A stretch of 64,000 nucleotides of DNA, taken from JAOUEA01 sp963825685. Lineage in GTDB: Bacteria > Actinomycetota > UBA4738 > HRBIN12. Where the stretch lies: contig CAWGUD010000037.1 of assembly GCA_963825685.1 (NCBI GenBank), positions 83,465-147,464 of the forward strand. The letters are read 5' to 3'. Each line of letters begins with the position of its first letter. Position 1 is the stretch's first letter. The notes beneath the pieces were generated by a model. The model saw only the letters and a program-made list of their open reading frames with translations. It was not told the DNA's origin and made no database searches. The position numbers and the translations under genes were made by a program. Positions 19,741 through 28,977 of this stretch are shown piece after piece.

Positions 19741-21684
19741 GTGAGCAGCGCCAACGTCGTTCCGCTGCCCGGCCCGGCCGATCCGCCCCAGGGGGGATCG
19801 GTCGCACCGTTGCAGAGCCACCAGAGCCCGTTCCCGCCCATCGCCGAGTACGGGTTCCTCAGCGATCGCGAGGTCACGGCCCTCGTCGGTCCGAGCGGCA
19901 GCGTCGAGTGGCTGTGCGCGCCTCGGCCCGACAGCCCGAGCATCTTCGGCGCGATCCTCGACCGCTCCGCGGGAGCGTTCCGGCTCGGCCCGGCCGAGCT
20001 GTTGGTCCCCGCGGGGCGACGCTACATGCCGGGGTCGAACGTCCTCGAGACGACGTGGCAGACGCGGACCGGCTGGCTGATCGTCCGCGACGCGCTCGTG
20101 ATGGGTCCGTGGCGCGACGACGAGCGGCCCGAGGGCTATCGGCGTCCTCCCGGCGACTACCGGGCCGAGCACATGCTGCTGCGGGTCGTGCGGTGCATCC
20201 AGGGACAGGTCGACCTCGTACTGAACTGCGAGCCTGCGTTCGACTACGGACGCACCGACGGGCGATGGGAGTACGCCGGTCCGGGCTGGACCGAGGCGAT
20301 CGCCCGGGGCGGCGAGCACGATCCGACCCTGCGGCTCTCCACCGACATGCGGCTGGGTCTCGAGGGGCGCTCCGCCGTCGCGTTCACCCGCCTCAACGAC
20401 GGGGAATCGGCGTTCGCAGCGCTCAGCTGGAACGGCGACCCCAACCCCGCCCCCGCCGACGCCGACGCCGCATGGCGACGGGTGTACGAGACGGCGGACT
20501 TCTGGCGCGCGTGGCTGAACATGGGCGAGTTCCCCGATCACCCCTGGCGCTCCCATCTGCAACGGGCCGCGCTCACCCTGAAGGGGCTGACCTACGCGCC
20601 GACCGGCGCCTTGATCGCCGCGCCGACGACGTCGCTGCCGGAGACCCCCGGCGGGGAACGCAACTGGGACTACCGCTACAGCTGGGTGCGCGACGCGACC
20701 TTCGCGCTGTGGGGCCTGTACACGCTCGGGTTCGACTTCGAGGCGAACAGCTTCTTCTACTTCATCGCCGACCAGGTGAAGGACGGCTCATCACTGCAGG
20801 TGATGTACGGGGTCGGTGGCGAGACCGAGCTCACCGAGCAGATCCTCGACCATCTCACGGGCTACGAGCACGCACGGCCCGTGCGCGTGGGCAACGACGC
20901 CCATGACCAGCGCCAGCACGACGTCTGGGGTGCCCTGCTCGACAGCGTCTACCTGCACATGCGCTCGGGCGAGTTCCTCACCGGCCGTGCCTGGTTCGGC
21001 CTCGAGCGCCAGGTGGAGGAGGCCGTCGCGCACTGGCGCGAGCCCGATCAGGGCATCTGGGAGATGCGAGGGACACCCAAGCACTTCGTGTCATCGAAGA
21101 TCATGTGCTGGGTCGCGTGCGACCGCGGCGCCAGGCTCGCCGAGGTGCTCGACAAGCCCGAGCTCGCGGCGCGCTGGGCCGCCGAGGCGGACCTGATCAA
21201 GGCCGACGTGCTCGAGCACGGCGTCGACGACCGCGGCGTGCTCACCCAGGTCTACGGGGCCGACGCGCTCGACGCCTCGCTCCTGCTCGCTCCCCTGATG
21301 CGGTTCCTTCCGGCCGACGACCCGCGTATGCGCGCGACCGTGCTCGCGATCGCCGACGAGCTCACGCTCGACGGCCTCGTGATGCGCTACCGCGTCGAGG
21401 AGACCGACGACGGCCTCGACGGTGAGGAGGCGACGTTCGCGATCTGCTCGTTCTGGCTGATCTCCGCCCTGGTGGAGATCGGCGAGCTCGAACGCGCCCG
21501 CGACCTCTGCGAGCGGATGCTCTCGTTCGCGAGCCCTCTCGGGCTCTACGCCGAGGAGATCGACCCCCGCACGGGCCGGCACTGGGGGAACTTCCCGCAG
21601 GCCTTCACGCACCTGGCGCAGATCAACGCGCTGATGCACATCGTGCGGGCCGAGGCGGTCGCCCCGCCCTCCCCGCTGCGCTGA
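19741..21684 (+). CDS. Glycoside hydrolase family 15 (trehalase/glucoamylase-type)
   Basis: A 647-residue GH15 enzyme with the (alpha/alpha)6 toroid. Conserved blocks: NWDYRYSWVRDATF, GGETELTEQILDHL, DQGIWEMRG and AEEIDPRTGRHWGNFPQAFTH; catalytic Glu residues are expected in the last two blocks. In actinobacteria this subgroup includes the trehalase found beside otsA, and the position here (next to otsB) suggests hydrolysis of trehalose to glucose. A glucoamylase role on maltodextrins is an alternative. No signal peptide, so it is cytosolic. Start GTG at 19741 is fixed by the TACACT element. Confidence 0.88.
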   Translation: MSSANVVPLPGPADPPQGGSVAPLQSHQSPFPPIAEYGFLSDREVTALVGPSGSVEWLCAPRPDSPSIFGAILDRSAGAFRLGPAELLVPAGRRYMPGSNVLETTWQTRTGWLIVRDALVMGPWRDDERPEGYRRPPGDYRAEHMLLRVVRCIQGQVDLVLNCEPAFDYGRTDGRWEYAGPGWTEAIARGGEHDPTLRLSTDMRLGLEGRSAVAFTRLNDGESAFAALSWNGDPNPAPADADAAWRRVYETADFWRAWLNMGEFPDHPWRSHLQRAALTLKGLTYAPTGALIAAPTTSLPETPGGERNWDYRYSWVRDATFALWGLYTLGFDFEANSFFYFIADQVKDGSSLQVMYGVGGETELTEQILDHLTGYEHARPVRVGNDAHDQRQHDVWGALLDSVYLHMRSGEFLTGRAWFGLERQVEEAVAHWREPDQGIWEMRGTPKHFVSSKIMCWVACDRGARLAEVLDKPELAARWAAEADLIKADVLEHGVDDRGVLTQVYGADALDASLLLAPLMRFLPADDPRMRATVLAIADELTLDGLVMRYRVEETDDGLDGEEATFAICSFWLISALVEIGELERARDLCERMLSFASPLGLYAEEIDPRTGRHWGNFPQAFTHLAQINALMHIVRAEAVAPPSPLR

Positions 21685-21687
21685 CGA

Positions 21688-21710
21688 CCGCCCCCCGCGC
21701 TCGAGGGCGG
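21688..21710. terminator. Weak hairpin between convergent GH15 and MMPL genes
   Basis: CCGCCC...GGGCGG arms in the 49-base gap between the two convergent stops. Could serve both transcripts. Confidence 0.35.
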
Positions 21711-21733
21711 AGTATGGGTGGTCGTGCGGTCGT

Positions 21734-24679
21734 TCACGATCGCGTCGCGGCCGGCCCTTCCTCCAGGAGCACGGGCTCAGGGTCGACCCCTCCTTCGACG
21801 TCGATGCTCGGCAGCGTGCGATCGAGGAGCCTCGGAAGCACGAAGATCGAGCGGCCGGCGATGGTGAGCAGGGCGGGTGCGAGGAGGACGATCATCACGC
21901 CGGCGAGCAGCACCGCCACCGAGAGGCCGACGCCGAACTGCTTGATCGTGGGGTCGCCGTTGATGATGAAGCTCGCGAAGACGAGGAACATGATCAGCGC
22001 TGCCGCGGTGACCACGTGCGCCGCGGCACCGAGCCCCGACGTCACCGCCGATCGAGGGTCCTCACCCTCGGCGTGATGCTGCGCGATCCGGCTCACCATG
22101 AACACCTCGTAGTCCATCGACAGCCCGAAGAGGACGGCGAACATCATGAGGGGCACGTAGCTCGCGATCGGCACCGTGCCCCGCGGGGCATCGAGCCCGA
22201 TCAGCGACAGCCCCCACCCCCACTGGAAGACGGCGGTGAGCACCCCGAGCGCGGCGGCGACGGTGAGGAGGTTCGTCAGGCCCGCCTGCAACGGGATCAT
22301 CAGCGAGTGGAAGGCGATCATGAGCAGCAGGAAACTCAGGGCGAGCACGGTCAGGACGACGAGGAGCATCCTCGAGGAGATCGTCCTCGCGAGATCGACG
22401 TTGGTCGCCGTCGTACCGCCGACGTGAGCGATCACACCGTTCGTGCCGGTGACCGGAGGCAGGATCTCGTCTCGCAGCTCCGTGACCAGGCGAGCGGTGG
22501 CGTCGGACGAGGGAGCTCGCAACGGCACAGCGCTCAGGATCGTGGCGTCACCGCGGTCGTTGATGAGGGGGGGTGAGACCGCCACGACCTGGTCGTCATC
22601 GCCCACCGTGTCCTGGATCGCGACGATCCTCGGGTCGGTGCCGCGCGGATCGCCACCGGCCCGCGTGAGCATCACCGTCAGCTGGTCCTGGAGGCGCTCT
22701 GCGTGCTGCTTCTGCTTCTTCGCCGCGTCGGCCTCGGCCTGGAGCTCGTCGGCTTGCTGCTGAAGCATGACCTTCTGTTGGTCGAGCCGTTCGGCCTGCG
22801 CCTCGAGCCGTGACTTCTGCCGTTCGAGTGCCAGCTGCTCGGCGACGAGGCGTGCCGCTTCCTCTTGGAGTGCCTGCGCCTGGCGAGCGAGGGCAGCAGC
22901 GTTCTCGAGCAACTGGCGTTCACGGGCGACCAGTGGTGCGAGCCGGGCGCGGATGCCCGCCTCCTTCTCCTGAAGGCGCGCGAGCCGACGTTTCAGCCGG
23001 CGGAGTTCGTCGGGGTCGGTCGTCTGCTCGATCAACCGTTCGACCCGTCGCTCGCGAGCCTCGATGAAGGCGAGCCGGGCCGCGAGGGGCACGATCGTGC
23101 GGCCGGTGCGGACGATGCGTTCGCGCAACCCGGCCGCTCGTGCCTGCAACCGGGCCTCCTGCGCCTTCACGCCGGCGCCCTCGCGCGCCAATGCGGCTCC
23201 CTGACGCGCCAGTGCCTTCGCCTCCCGTTGGAGCTCACGCCCGCGCTTCTCCAACGCGTCCTGCTGCTCCTCGAGCTGGGCCTGCTGCGCCTCGAGGCGC
23301 TTCTGCTCCTTCTCGAGTTGCGTCTGCAGGGCGGTCGCCTCGTCGTACTTCTTCGTGTACTTCGCGCTCGGCTCCGCGACCGGATCGAGGCTCATCGCCA
23401 GCAGGAGGGGACCGTTGTAGCCCACGCCGAAGCCCTGCGTGAGCAGATCGTAGGCCTGCCGCTGGGTCGTCGAGGTCGGCGTGACACCCACGTCCGGCTG
23501 CCCGAGCTCGAGCGTGAACAACGGCACGATCAGTGGCACGAGGAGCGCCAGTGAGATCGCCACGGCGATCCACGGGTGGGTACCGACCCACCGAGCCCAC
23601 GCATCCCAGCGTCGATGCCCCTCCGGCCGCGGCTTCATCCGCAGGAAGTTCGGGACGCGCACGCGTTCCACTCCGTGCCCGACCAGGGACAGGATCGCGG
23701 GCAGCAAGGTGATGGAGGTGAGCACCGCGGTGAACACGGCGATCGCCGAGGCGACCCCGAGCACGGTCACCAAGGGGATGCCCGCGACCGCCAGCGACAG
23801 GAGGGCGATGACGACCGTGCCGCCCGCGAACACGATGGCACTGCCGGACGAGGCCACCGACCGGGCGATCGACTCGCGGACCTCCATGCCGCCCTCGAGC
23901 TGCTCCTTGTGCTTGGTCATCAGGAACAAGGCGTAGTCGATGCCGACCCCGAGGCCGATCATCGTCGCGAGCGTCGGAGCGACGGACGGCACCGAGAACA
24001 GATGGCCCATCAGGCCGATCACCGAGGTCGAGATCGCCAGACCGACCGCAGCACCCACGATCGGCAGCCCCATCGCCACGAGGCTGCCGAAGACGAGGGC
24101 GAGGATCACCATCGCCGAGATGTTGCCGATCACCTCACTGGTCTGCGTCTCGGGCGTCGAGAGCACGCTGCCGATCGGGCCCCCGACCGCGACCTCGATC
24201 CCCGCGTTGCGTGCGGGCGCGGTCGCTTCCAGGACCTTCTCGGCGAGCTCGGTCGTGATGAAGCCGGTCCCGACGTCGAGCAGCACGGGCATCTGCCCCG
24301 TTCGCTCGTCGTCGGAGATGATGCCCAGGATCTCCGCGTTCTTGCCCACCGGGTTGCGGACGCTGTAGACGTCGGGATTCGCCTTGATCGCATGGAAGGT
24401 GGCGTCCACGGCGGGCTTGTAGCGATCGTCGGTGAGCCGGCCGTCGTCGACGCGCAGGACGAAGGGGCTCGAACCGTTCTGCTGGGGGGGGAACTGCTCA
24501 GCCAACAGATCGAAGGCCGCCTGGCTATCCGTGCCCGGAAGGGTGAGCGAGTTGTTGGTCTTCGCCCCGAGCGTCTTCACGGATCCAACCGCGAGGATGA
24601 CCAGAACGAGCCAGACACCCACGAGGAGCACTCGATGGTGCGCCCCGAACCGCCCGAGGCGATAGAGCAGCCGGGCCAT
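21734..24679 (-). CDS. MMPL-family RND transporter with a long coiled-coil insert
   Basis: A 981-residue export pump of the MMPL/RND family. Two membrane halves flank large extracytoplasmic domains. Around residues 190-330 is the first MMPL helix bundle, including GLGVGIDYALFL; the second bundle with FGLSMDYEVF is near 840-970. The second outer loop (about residues 441-663) is a continuous Glu/Gln/Leu/Ala/Arg coiled coil of roughly 220 residues with few breaks, much longer than the usual loop. It could form a long spoke outside the membrane, as in periplasmic adaptor proteins. The substrate is probably a lipid or hydrophobic molecule (family knowledge). No regulator adjacent. Confidence 0.88.
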   Translation of the reverse strand: MARLLYRLGRFGAHHRVLLVGVWLVLVILAVGSVKTLGAKTNNSLTLPGTDSQAAFDLLAEQFPPQQNGSSPFVLRVDDGRLTDDRYKPAVDATFHAIKANPDVYSVRNPVGKNAEILGIISDDERTGQMPVLLDVGTGFITTELAEKVLEATAPARNAGIEVAVGGPIGSVLSTPETQTSEVIGNISAMVILALVFGSLVAMGLPIVGAAVGLAISTSVIGLMGHLFSVPSVAPTLATMIGLGVGIDYALFLMTKHKEQLEGGMEVRESIARSVASSGSAIVFAGGTVVIALLSLAVAGIPLVTVLGVASAIAVFTAVLTSITLLPAILSLVGHGVERVRVPNFLRMKPRPEGHRRWDAWARWVGTHPWIAVAISLALLVPLIVPLFTLELGQPDVGVTPTSTTQRQAYDLLTQGFGVGYNGPLLLAMSLDPVAEPSAKYTKKYDEATALQTQLEKEQKRLEAQQAQLEEQQDALEKRGRELQREAKALARQGAALAREGAGVKAQEARLQARAAGLRERIVRTGRTIVPLAARLAFIEARERRVERLIEQTTDPDELRRLKRRLARLQEKEAGIRARLAPLVARERQLLENAAALARQAQALQEEAARLVAEQLALERQKSRLEAQAERLDQQKVMLQQQADELQAEADAAKKQKQHAERLQDQLTVMLTRAGGDPRGTDPRIVAIQDTVGDDDQVVAVSPPLINDRGDATILSAVPLRAPSSDATARLVTELRDEILPPVTGTNGVIAHVGGTTATNVDLARTISSRMLLVVLTVLALSFLLLMIAFHSLMIPLQAGLTNLLTVAAALGVLTAVFQWGWGLSLIGLDAPRGTVPIASYVPLMMFAVLFGLSMDYEVFMVSRIAQHHAEGEDPRSAVTSGLGAAAHVVTAAALIMFLVFASFIINGDPTIKQFGVGLSVAVLLAGVMIVLLAPALLTIAGRSIFVLPRLLDRTLPSIDVEGGVDPEPVLLEEGPAATRS

Positions 24680-24782
24680 CTGCCCCTTCCCCCCTCAAGC
24701 CCCTGCGAAGTGAGGCGACCGCGCCCAGGATAGGAGGCGTCTTCGCGCAGGGTCAACCGTCACGGAGCGGGATGGATCGCCC

Positions 24783-25118
24783 TCACGTGCTGCAGCGCAC
24801 ACAACGTACCGACGAGGGCCGGGCCTCGAGCCGTTCGTCGGGGATCGACGTCTGACAGCGGTCGCAGATGCCGTACGTGCCCTCGTCGAACTTCTCGAGG
24901 GCCCGCCGAACGCCCGCGAGCTTCGCCGCGAGGGCGTCGGCCTGGCCGACCCGTTCGATGCGGCCGATCGCCTCGCTCGTCCCCTCTCCGACGCGCTTGC
25001 CGAACCCGATCGTCGCGGCGGGATCGCGCGTGACCGTGGTCAGGGCGGCGAGCTCCGCCTCGAGCGATTCGAGCTCGCCCTCGAGGGCCTTCCGAAGAGC
25101 CGCGAGGTCGAGGCTCAC
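24783..25118 (-). CDS. DksA/TraR C4-type zinc-finger protein
   Basis: A 111-residue protein. An N-terminal helical pair (residues ~1-80) is followed by a C4 zinc finger, CDRCQTSI...CVRC. The family binds near the RNA polymerase secondary channel and modulates initiation; in actinobacteria similar proteins are less studied. Its ATG overlaps the stop of the upstream HesB-like gene by 4 bases (ATGA), so translation is probably coupled. The two would be one transcript from the element near 25394. Confidence 0.82.
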   Translation of the reverse strand: MSLDLAALRKALEGELESLEAELAALTTVTRDPAATIGFGKRVGEGTSEAIGRIERVGQADALAAKLAGVRRALEKFDEGTYGICDRCQTSIPDERLEARPSSVRCVRCST

Positions 25119-25387
25119 GTATCCGCGCCTTCGTCGTCGGCGATCAGCACCAAGCGGTCGTGCGGCTCGGCGACGTCCACCGTGCCCGAGAGACCGGGGC
25201 CGACGATCAAGGAGAACCCCTCCTCGTGATCGACGATCGTGTCATCCGGCCCGGGTCCGTCGGCGAGCTCGAACCGGACACCGGCGCCCTCGGGCACGAG
25301 ACGGATCCGGGCGTCGGGATCGAACCGGCGCGCGGCCTCGTCGGCCGTGCGCAACAACGCCACCGCCCGAGGGCTGCACCTGATCAT
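25115..25387 (-). CDS. HesB/IscA-fold small protein lacking cluster cysteines
   Basis: A 90-residue protein with the outline of the HesB/adhesin A-type fold (MIRCSPRAVALL at the start, then a GVRFELAD block and the TVDVAEPHDRLVLI end) but without the three conserved cluster-binding cysteines; its single Cys is near the N-terminus. It is therefore not a normal Fe-S carrier. Coupled to the DksA-like gene by a 4-base overlap. Leaderless start at 25387 from TAGCAT 6 bases upstream. Function unknown. Confidence 0.65.
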   Translation of the reverse strand: MIRCSPRAVALLRTADEAARRFDPDARIRLVPEGAGVRFELADGPGPDDTIVDHEEGFSLIVGPGLSGTVDVAEPHDRLVLIADDEGADT

Positions 25388-25393
25388 CGCCCG

Positions 25394-25403
25394 ATGCTAC
25401 CGT
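25394..25403. promoter_or_regulatory. Two overlapping divergent leaderless -10 elements
   Basis: TAGCAT on the minus strand (25394-25399) serves the start at 25387; TACCGT on the plus strand (25398-25403) serves the GTG at 25411. They share two bases, so both promoters can hardly be open at once. Confidence 0.5.
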
Positions 25404-25410
25404 GGCCATC

Positions 25411-26331
25411 GTGTCGACCTCGTTGCCGCTGCCCCTGCGAGGTCCGAGCGGGGAGCCGGTCGACCTGGCGCGCACGCTGAACTCCCACGGGTTCGCCGAG
25501 CTGGCGCCGACGACGCTCGACGAGCCGACCACGACGCTCTCCGTCACCGTGCGGGTGCCGGGGGGTCGCCCCCGCCGGATCCGGATCGGCCCCGACACCG
25601 GCGACGACGCCCGCGTGGAGATATTGGGGCCAGCGGCCGGGCCACGCGTGCGAGCCGCGGCACGGGCGGGCGCCGCCCATGTGCTGCGGCTCGATCACGA
25701 TCTCTCGAGGTTCTACGCGTCGATCGCCGAGGATCCCGAATTGTCGTGGGCGGCGACCGGGGCCGGGCGCATGTTGCGCTCCCCCACCGTGTTCGAGGAC
25801 GTCGTGAAGACGATCTGCACGACGAACTGTGCGTGGGGCGCCACCGTGCGCATGGTGAACGCGCTCGTCTCCTCGCTCGGCGAGCCGGCGATCGGCGGCG
25901 ACGGGCCGCTCGCGAACGCGTTCCCGAGACCGGCGACGATGGCGGCGGCACCCGACTCCTTCTATCGGGACGTGGTGCGGGCGGGGTACCGCGGGCCATA
26001 CCTGAGCGAGCTGGCCCGAAGGGTCGACGCCGGCGAGGTCGATCTCGAGTCGATGGCGACAACGACCCCCGACGAGCTCTCCGACGACGATCTCGAGGCA
26101 GCGCTCCTGGACCTGCCGGGGATCGGCCCGTACGCGGCGGCCCACGTGATGATGACGCTCGGTCGCCACTCCCGGCTGATCCTCGACAGCTGGACCCGGC
26201 CGAAGTACGCGCGCCTCACGGGTCGCACGAAGCCCCTCGCCGACGCGACGATCGTGCGCCGGTTCCGCCGCTACGGCGACGAGGCCGGTCTCGCGTTCTG
26301 GCTGTTCCTCACGCGCGACTGGGTCGAGTGA
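25411..26331 (+). CDS. HhH-GPD DNA glycosylase (AlkA-like)
   Basis: About 306 residues. Base-excision-repair glycosylase: an N-terminal beta domain, then VFEDVVKTICTTNCAW, the helix-hairpin-helix LPGIGPYAAAH and the catalytic Asp in LILDSWTRP. The residue after the hairpin is not Lys (GPYAA), as in monofunctional AlkA-type enzymes rather than OGG1/Nth lyases. Probable substrates are alkylated purines. Start at GTG 25411 by the TACCGT element; GTG 25402 lies inside the element. Confidence 0.85.
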   Translation: MSTSLPLPLRGPSGEPVDLARTLNSHGFAELAPTTLDEPTTTLSVTVRVPGGRPRRIRIGPDTGDDARVEILGPAAGPRVRAAARAGAAHVLRLDHDLSRFYASIAEDPELSWAATGAGRMLRSPTVFEDVVKTICTTNCAWGATVRMVNALVSSLGEPAIGGDGPLANAFPRPATMAAAPDSFYRDVVRAGYRGPYLSELARRVDAGEVDLESMATTTPDELSDDDLEAALLDLPGIGPYAAAHVMMTLGRHSRLILDSWTRPKYARLTGRTKPLADATIVRRFRRYGDEAGLAFWLFLTRDWVE

Positions 26332-26415
26332 CGGGCGCGTGGTTGCCCCTGCCTCATCTCCCGAACGATACTGAGCCCACCCTCGGAGGAGTCGATCGAT
26401 GAGCCACGTGCCGTT

Positions 26416-27648
26416 ATGCCTCGCGTCCGCCGCCAACCGCGGCTCATCGCTGCCTTGCGGTCCGAACGTCGAACGATCCGGCAGGGCATCGTGGCGCTCG
26501 TCTTCAGTACGGGCGCAGGCTTCGTTGCAGGCCTGATCCTTAGCCATATCACGGGATCGCTGGAACGGCTCCCCGGGCTCCTCGTGTTGATCCCGGCGGC
26601 CGTCGGGATGCGCGGCACGATCTTCGGAGCGCTCGAGGCCCGCCTCGGAACGAGCATCCACACGGGCCTCTTCCACGCCACGCTCCGTCGAGACGGCGTG
26701 CTCCGGGACAACGTGACGGTGGCGGTCGTCACGACGCTCACCTCGTCGGTCTGGCTCGCGATGCTCGCGAAGCTCACCTCGACGCTGTTCGGCGCGCCCT
26801 CGATCTCGCTGATCCAGCTCATCGTGATCTCCGTCGTCGGCGGGGCGCTCGGGTCGGTCGTGATCCTCGCGTTCACGGTCGCGCTCTCGGTGGTGTCGTT
26901 CCGGCGAGGCTGGGACCTCGACTCCGTCGGGACGCCGATGGTGACGGCGCTCGGCGATGCGGCCACCCTGCCGACACTGTTCCTCGCCTCCCTGTTGGTC
27001 GAGAACGACCTCGTGACGGCGGCGGCTGCGGTCGTATGCATCGGCGCGGCGACGTGGAGCGTCGTTGCGGCCATGCGGAGCGATCGCCCCGACGTGCGCC
27101 GCATCGTGCTCCAGATGACCGCGGTCATCGTGCTCACCCCGTTGCTCGACATCGCCGCAGGCGGGCTTCTGGGACGGTTCCAGTCGGAACTCGTCCGCAA
27201 CGCGGGGATCCTCATCCTGATTCCGCCCTTCGTCTCCCAGTCCGGCGCGCTCGGAGGCATCCTCGCCTCCCGTCTTTCCTCGAAGATCCAGGTCGGCCTC
27301 GTACGCCCGACCCTGTGGCCGGATCCGCTGGCGTGGGCCGATGCAGCCATCGTCTCGGTGCTCGCGGTCGTGACGTTCCTGGTCGTGGGAACCGGCGCGA
27401 CCGTGCTCGCGGATCTGACCACGCGCACGCATCCGGGAGCGTGGGAGATGATCGGCGGCACCCTCCTCGCCGGGCTGTTGCTGCTGCCGGTGCTGCTGAC
27501 GCTGTCGTACGCGGTCGCGGTGGCCACCGCCCGGCTGGGCCTCGACCCCGACGATCAGAGCGTGCCGGTGATCACCAGCTGCATGGACCTCGCGGGCGTC
27601 GCTGCCGTGCTCGGGGTGATGTCGTTGCTCGGTGTACTGCCCGGATGA
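26416..27648 (+). CDS. MgtE/SLC41-like divalent cation transporter, paralogue 1
   Basis: A 410-residue membrane protein built from two MgtE-type transmembrane modules without the cytosolic N and CBS domains of bacterial MgtE, as in SLC41. Each module carries the pore motif (RGWDLDSVGTPMVTALGD and LDPDDQSVPVITSCMD). Predicted Mg2+ (or similar) transport. A good ribosome-binding site (GGAGGA) better fits an ATG at 26399, which is out of frame by one; adding one C near 26417 would make it the start. Until that is checked, 26416 is used. First gene of a three-gene unit. Confidence 0.83.
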   Translation: MPRVRRQPRLIAALRSERRTIRQGIVALVFSTGAGFVAGLILSHITGSLERLPGLLVLIPAAVGMRGTIFGALEARLGTSIHTGLFHATLRRDGVLRDNVTVAVVTTLTSSVWLAMLAKLTSTLFGAPSISLIQLIVISVVGGALGSVVILAFTVALSVVSFRRGWDLDSVGTPMVTALGDAATLPTLFLASLLVENDLVTAAAAVVCIGAATWSVVAAMRSDRPDVRRIVLQMTAVIVLTPLLDIAAGGLLGRFQSELVRNAGILILIPPFVSQSGALGGILASRLSSKIQVGLVRPTLWPDPLAWADAAIVSVLAVVTFLVVGTGATVLADLTTRTHPGAWEMIGGTLLAGLLLLPVLLTLSYAVAVATARLGLDPDDQSVPVITSCMDLAGVAAVLGVMSLLGVLPG

Positions 27649-27729
27649 GCAGCTTGTTCGACCCGGGACCGCGGGCGATACTTCGGCCGCCACCGGCCCG
27701 ACGCCGGCAGCGCCTCGATCGATCCTTTG

Positions 27730-28977
27730 ATGGCCACGCCCAGGAGCACCCGGTTGGTCCCCCGACGCGCTCGACGTGTCTACGACACCATGCGCGTCGA
27801 ACAGCGGACCCTTCAGCAGGGCGCGACTGCCCTCGCTCTCAGCACCGCCGCCGGTTTCGTCGCCGGTCTGGTCCTGGGTTCGATCACCGGCACCCTGGAG
27901 CTCCTGCCGGGCCTGCTCGTGCTGATCCCTGCCTCGGTCGGCATGCGCGGGATGATCTTCGGCGCGATGGGCGCCCGGCTCGGGACCGGGATCGCGGCGG
28001 GCGTGTTCGAGCCCACCCTTCGGCGCGGGGGCCTGCTCGCCCAGAACGTCGAGGTGGCGGTCATCTCCGCCGTCCTCTCGTCGTTCTATCTGGCTGGCAT
28101 GGCGAAGCTCGTCGCCTCGGCGTTCGGCGAGGACACCGTGTCGTTCTGGGATCTCGTCACGATCTCGGTCGTCGGTGGTGTGCTCGCCTCGGCGGTGATC
28201 CTGGTGGTGACCGTGCGACTGTCGATCCAGTCCTTCCGGCGAGGCTGGGACCTCGACGCGGTCTCGACCCCCATGGTCACGGCGATCGGCGACATGGTCA
28301 CGCTGCCGGCGCTGTTCCTGGCCACCTTCATCGCGAGGAACGACGCCCTGAACGCTGTCGTCGCGTCCGTGTGCACGGTCGCAGCGATCGGCGCGCTGGC
28401 CTGGGCCGTCATGCGGAGCTCCTCTGCGGTGCAACGGATCCTGCTGGAGATGGCAGGGGTGAGCGCCCTGGCGCCGATACTGGACATCTTCGCGGGCGCC
28501 GTGCTCGAGGCGCATCGCATCGAGCTGGAGGCGATCCCGGGGATCTTGGTCCTCATCCCGCCGTTCGTGTCGCAAGCCGGCGCGATCGGCGGCATCCTGT
28601 CGTCACGCCTCTCCTCCAAGCTGCAGCTCGGTGTGATCACCCCGAGGGGTCGTCCCGAACGCCCGGCGCTCGTCGACGCCGCGCTGGTCGTCACGCTCGG
28701 GCTGATCGTCTTCACGGCGATCGGCGTGATCGCGACGGTGCTGGCCTCGGCGATCGGCGTCGCTCGGCCGCCGGCGGGATTGATGATCGGCGGCACCGTG
28801 CTCGCGGGCATCCTCGTGCTGCCCGTCACGCTGGTCGTCGGCTACTACGTCGCGATCCTGACCACCCGCTTCGGACTCGACCCCGACAACCACGGGGTCC
28901 CGATCATCACGGCGACGCTCGACCTGACCGGCGTCGCCGCCGTGCTCTTCGTCATGTCAGTATTGGGGGTCACCTGA
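27730..28977 (+). CDS. MgtE/SLC41-like divalent cation transporter, paralogue 2
   Basis: A 415-residue paralogue of the preceding gene with the same two-module layout and the motifs RGWDLDAVSTPMVTAIGD and LDPDNHGVPIITATLD. The pair probably arose by tandem duplication and may work as a heterodimer. The stop overlaps the ATG of the next gene (TGATG), so translation is coupled to the PhoU/TrkA-C regulator. Starting at ATG 27730; a TTG at 27727 is in frame. Confidence 0.84.
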   Translation: MATPRSTRLVPRRARRVYDTMRVEQRTLQQGATALALSTAAGFVAGLVLGSITGTLELLPGLLVLIPASVGMRGMIFGAMGARLGTGIAAGVFEPTLRRGGLLAQNVEVAVISAVLSSFYLAGMAKLVASAFGEDTVSFWDLVTISVVGGVLASAVILVVTVRLSIQSFRRGWDLDAVSTPMVTAIGDMVTLPALFLATFIARNDALNAVVASVCTVAAIGALAWAVMRSSSAVQRILLEMAGVSALAPILDIFAGAVLEAHRIELEAIPGILVLIPPFVSQAGAIGGILSSRLSSKLQLGVITPRGRPERPALVDAALVVTLGLIVFTAIGVIATVLASAIGVARPPAGLMIGGTVLAGILVLPVTLVVGYYVAILTTRFGLDPDNHGVPIITATLDLTGVAAVLFVMSVLGVT

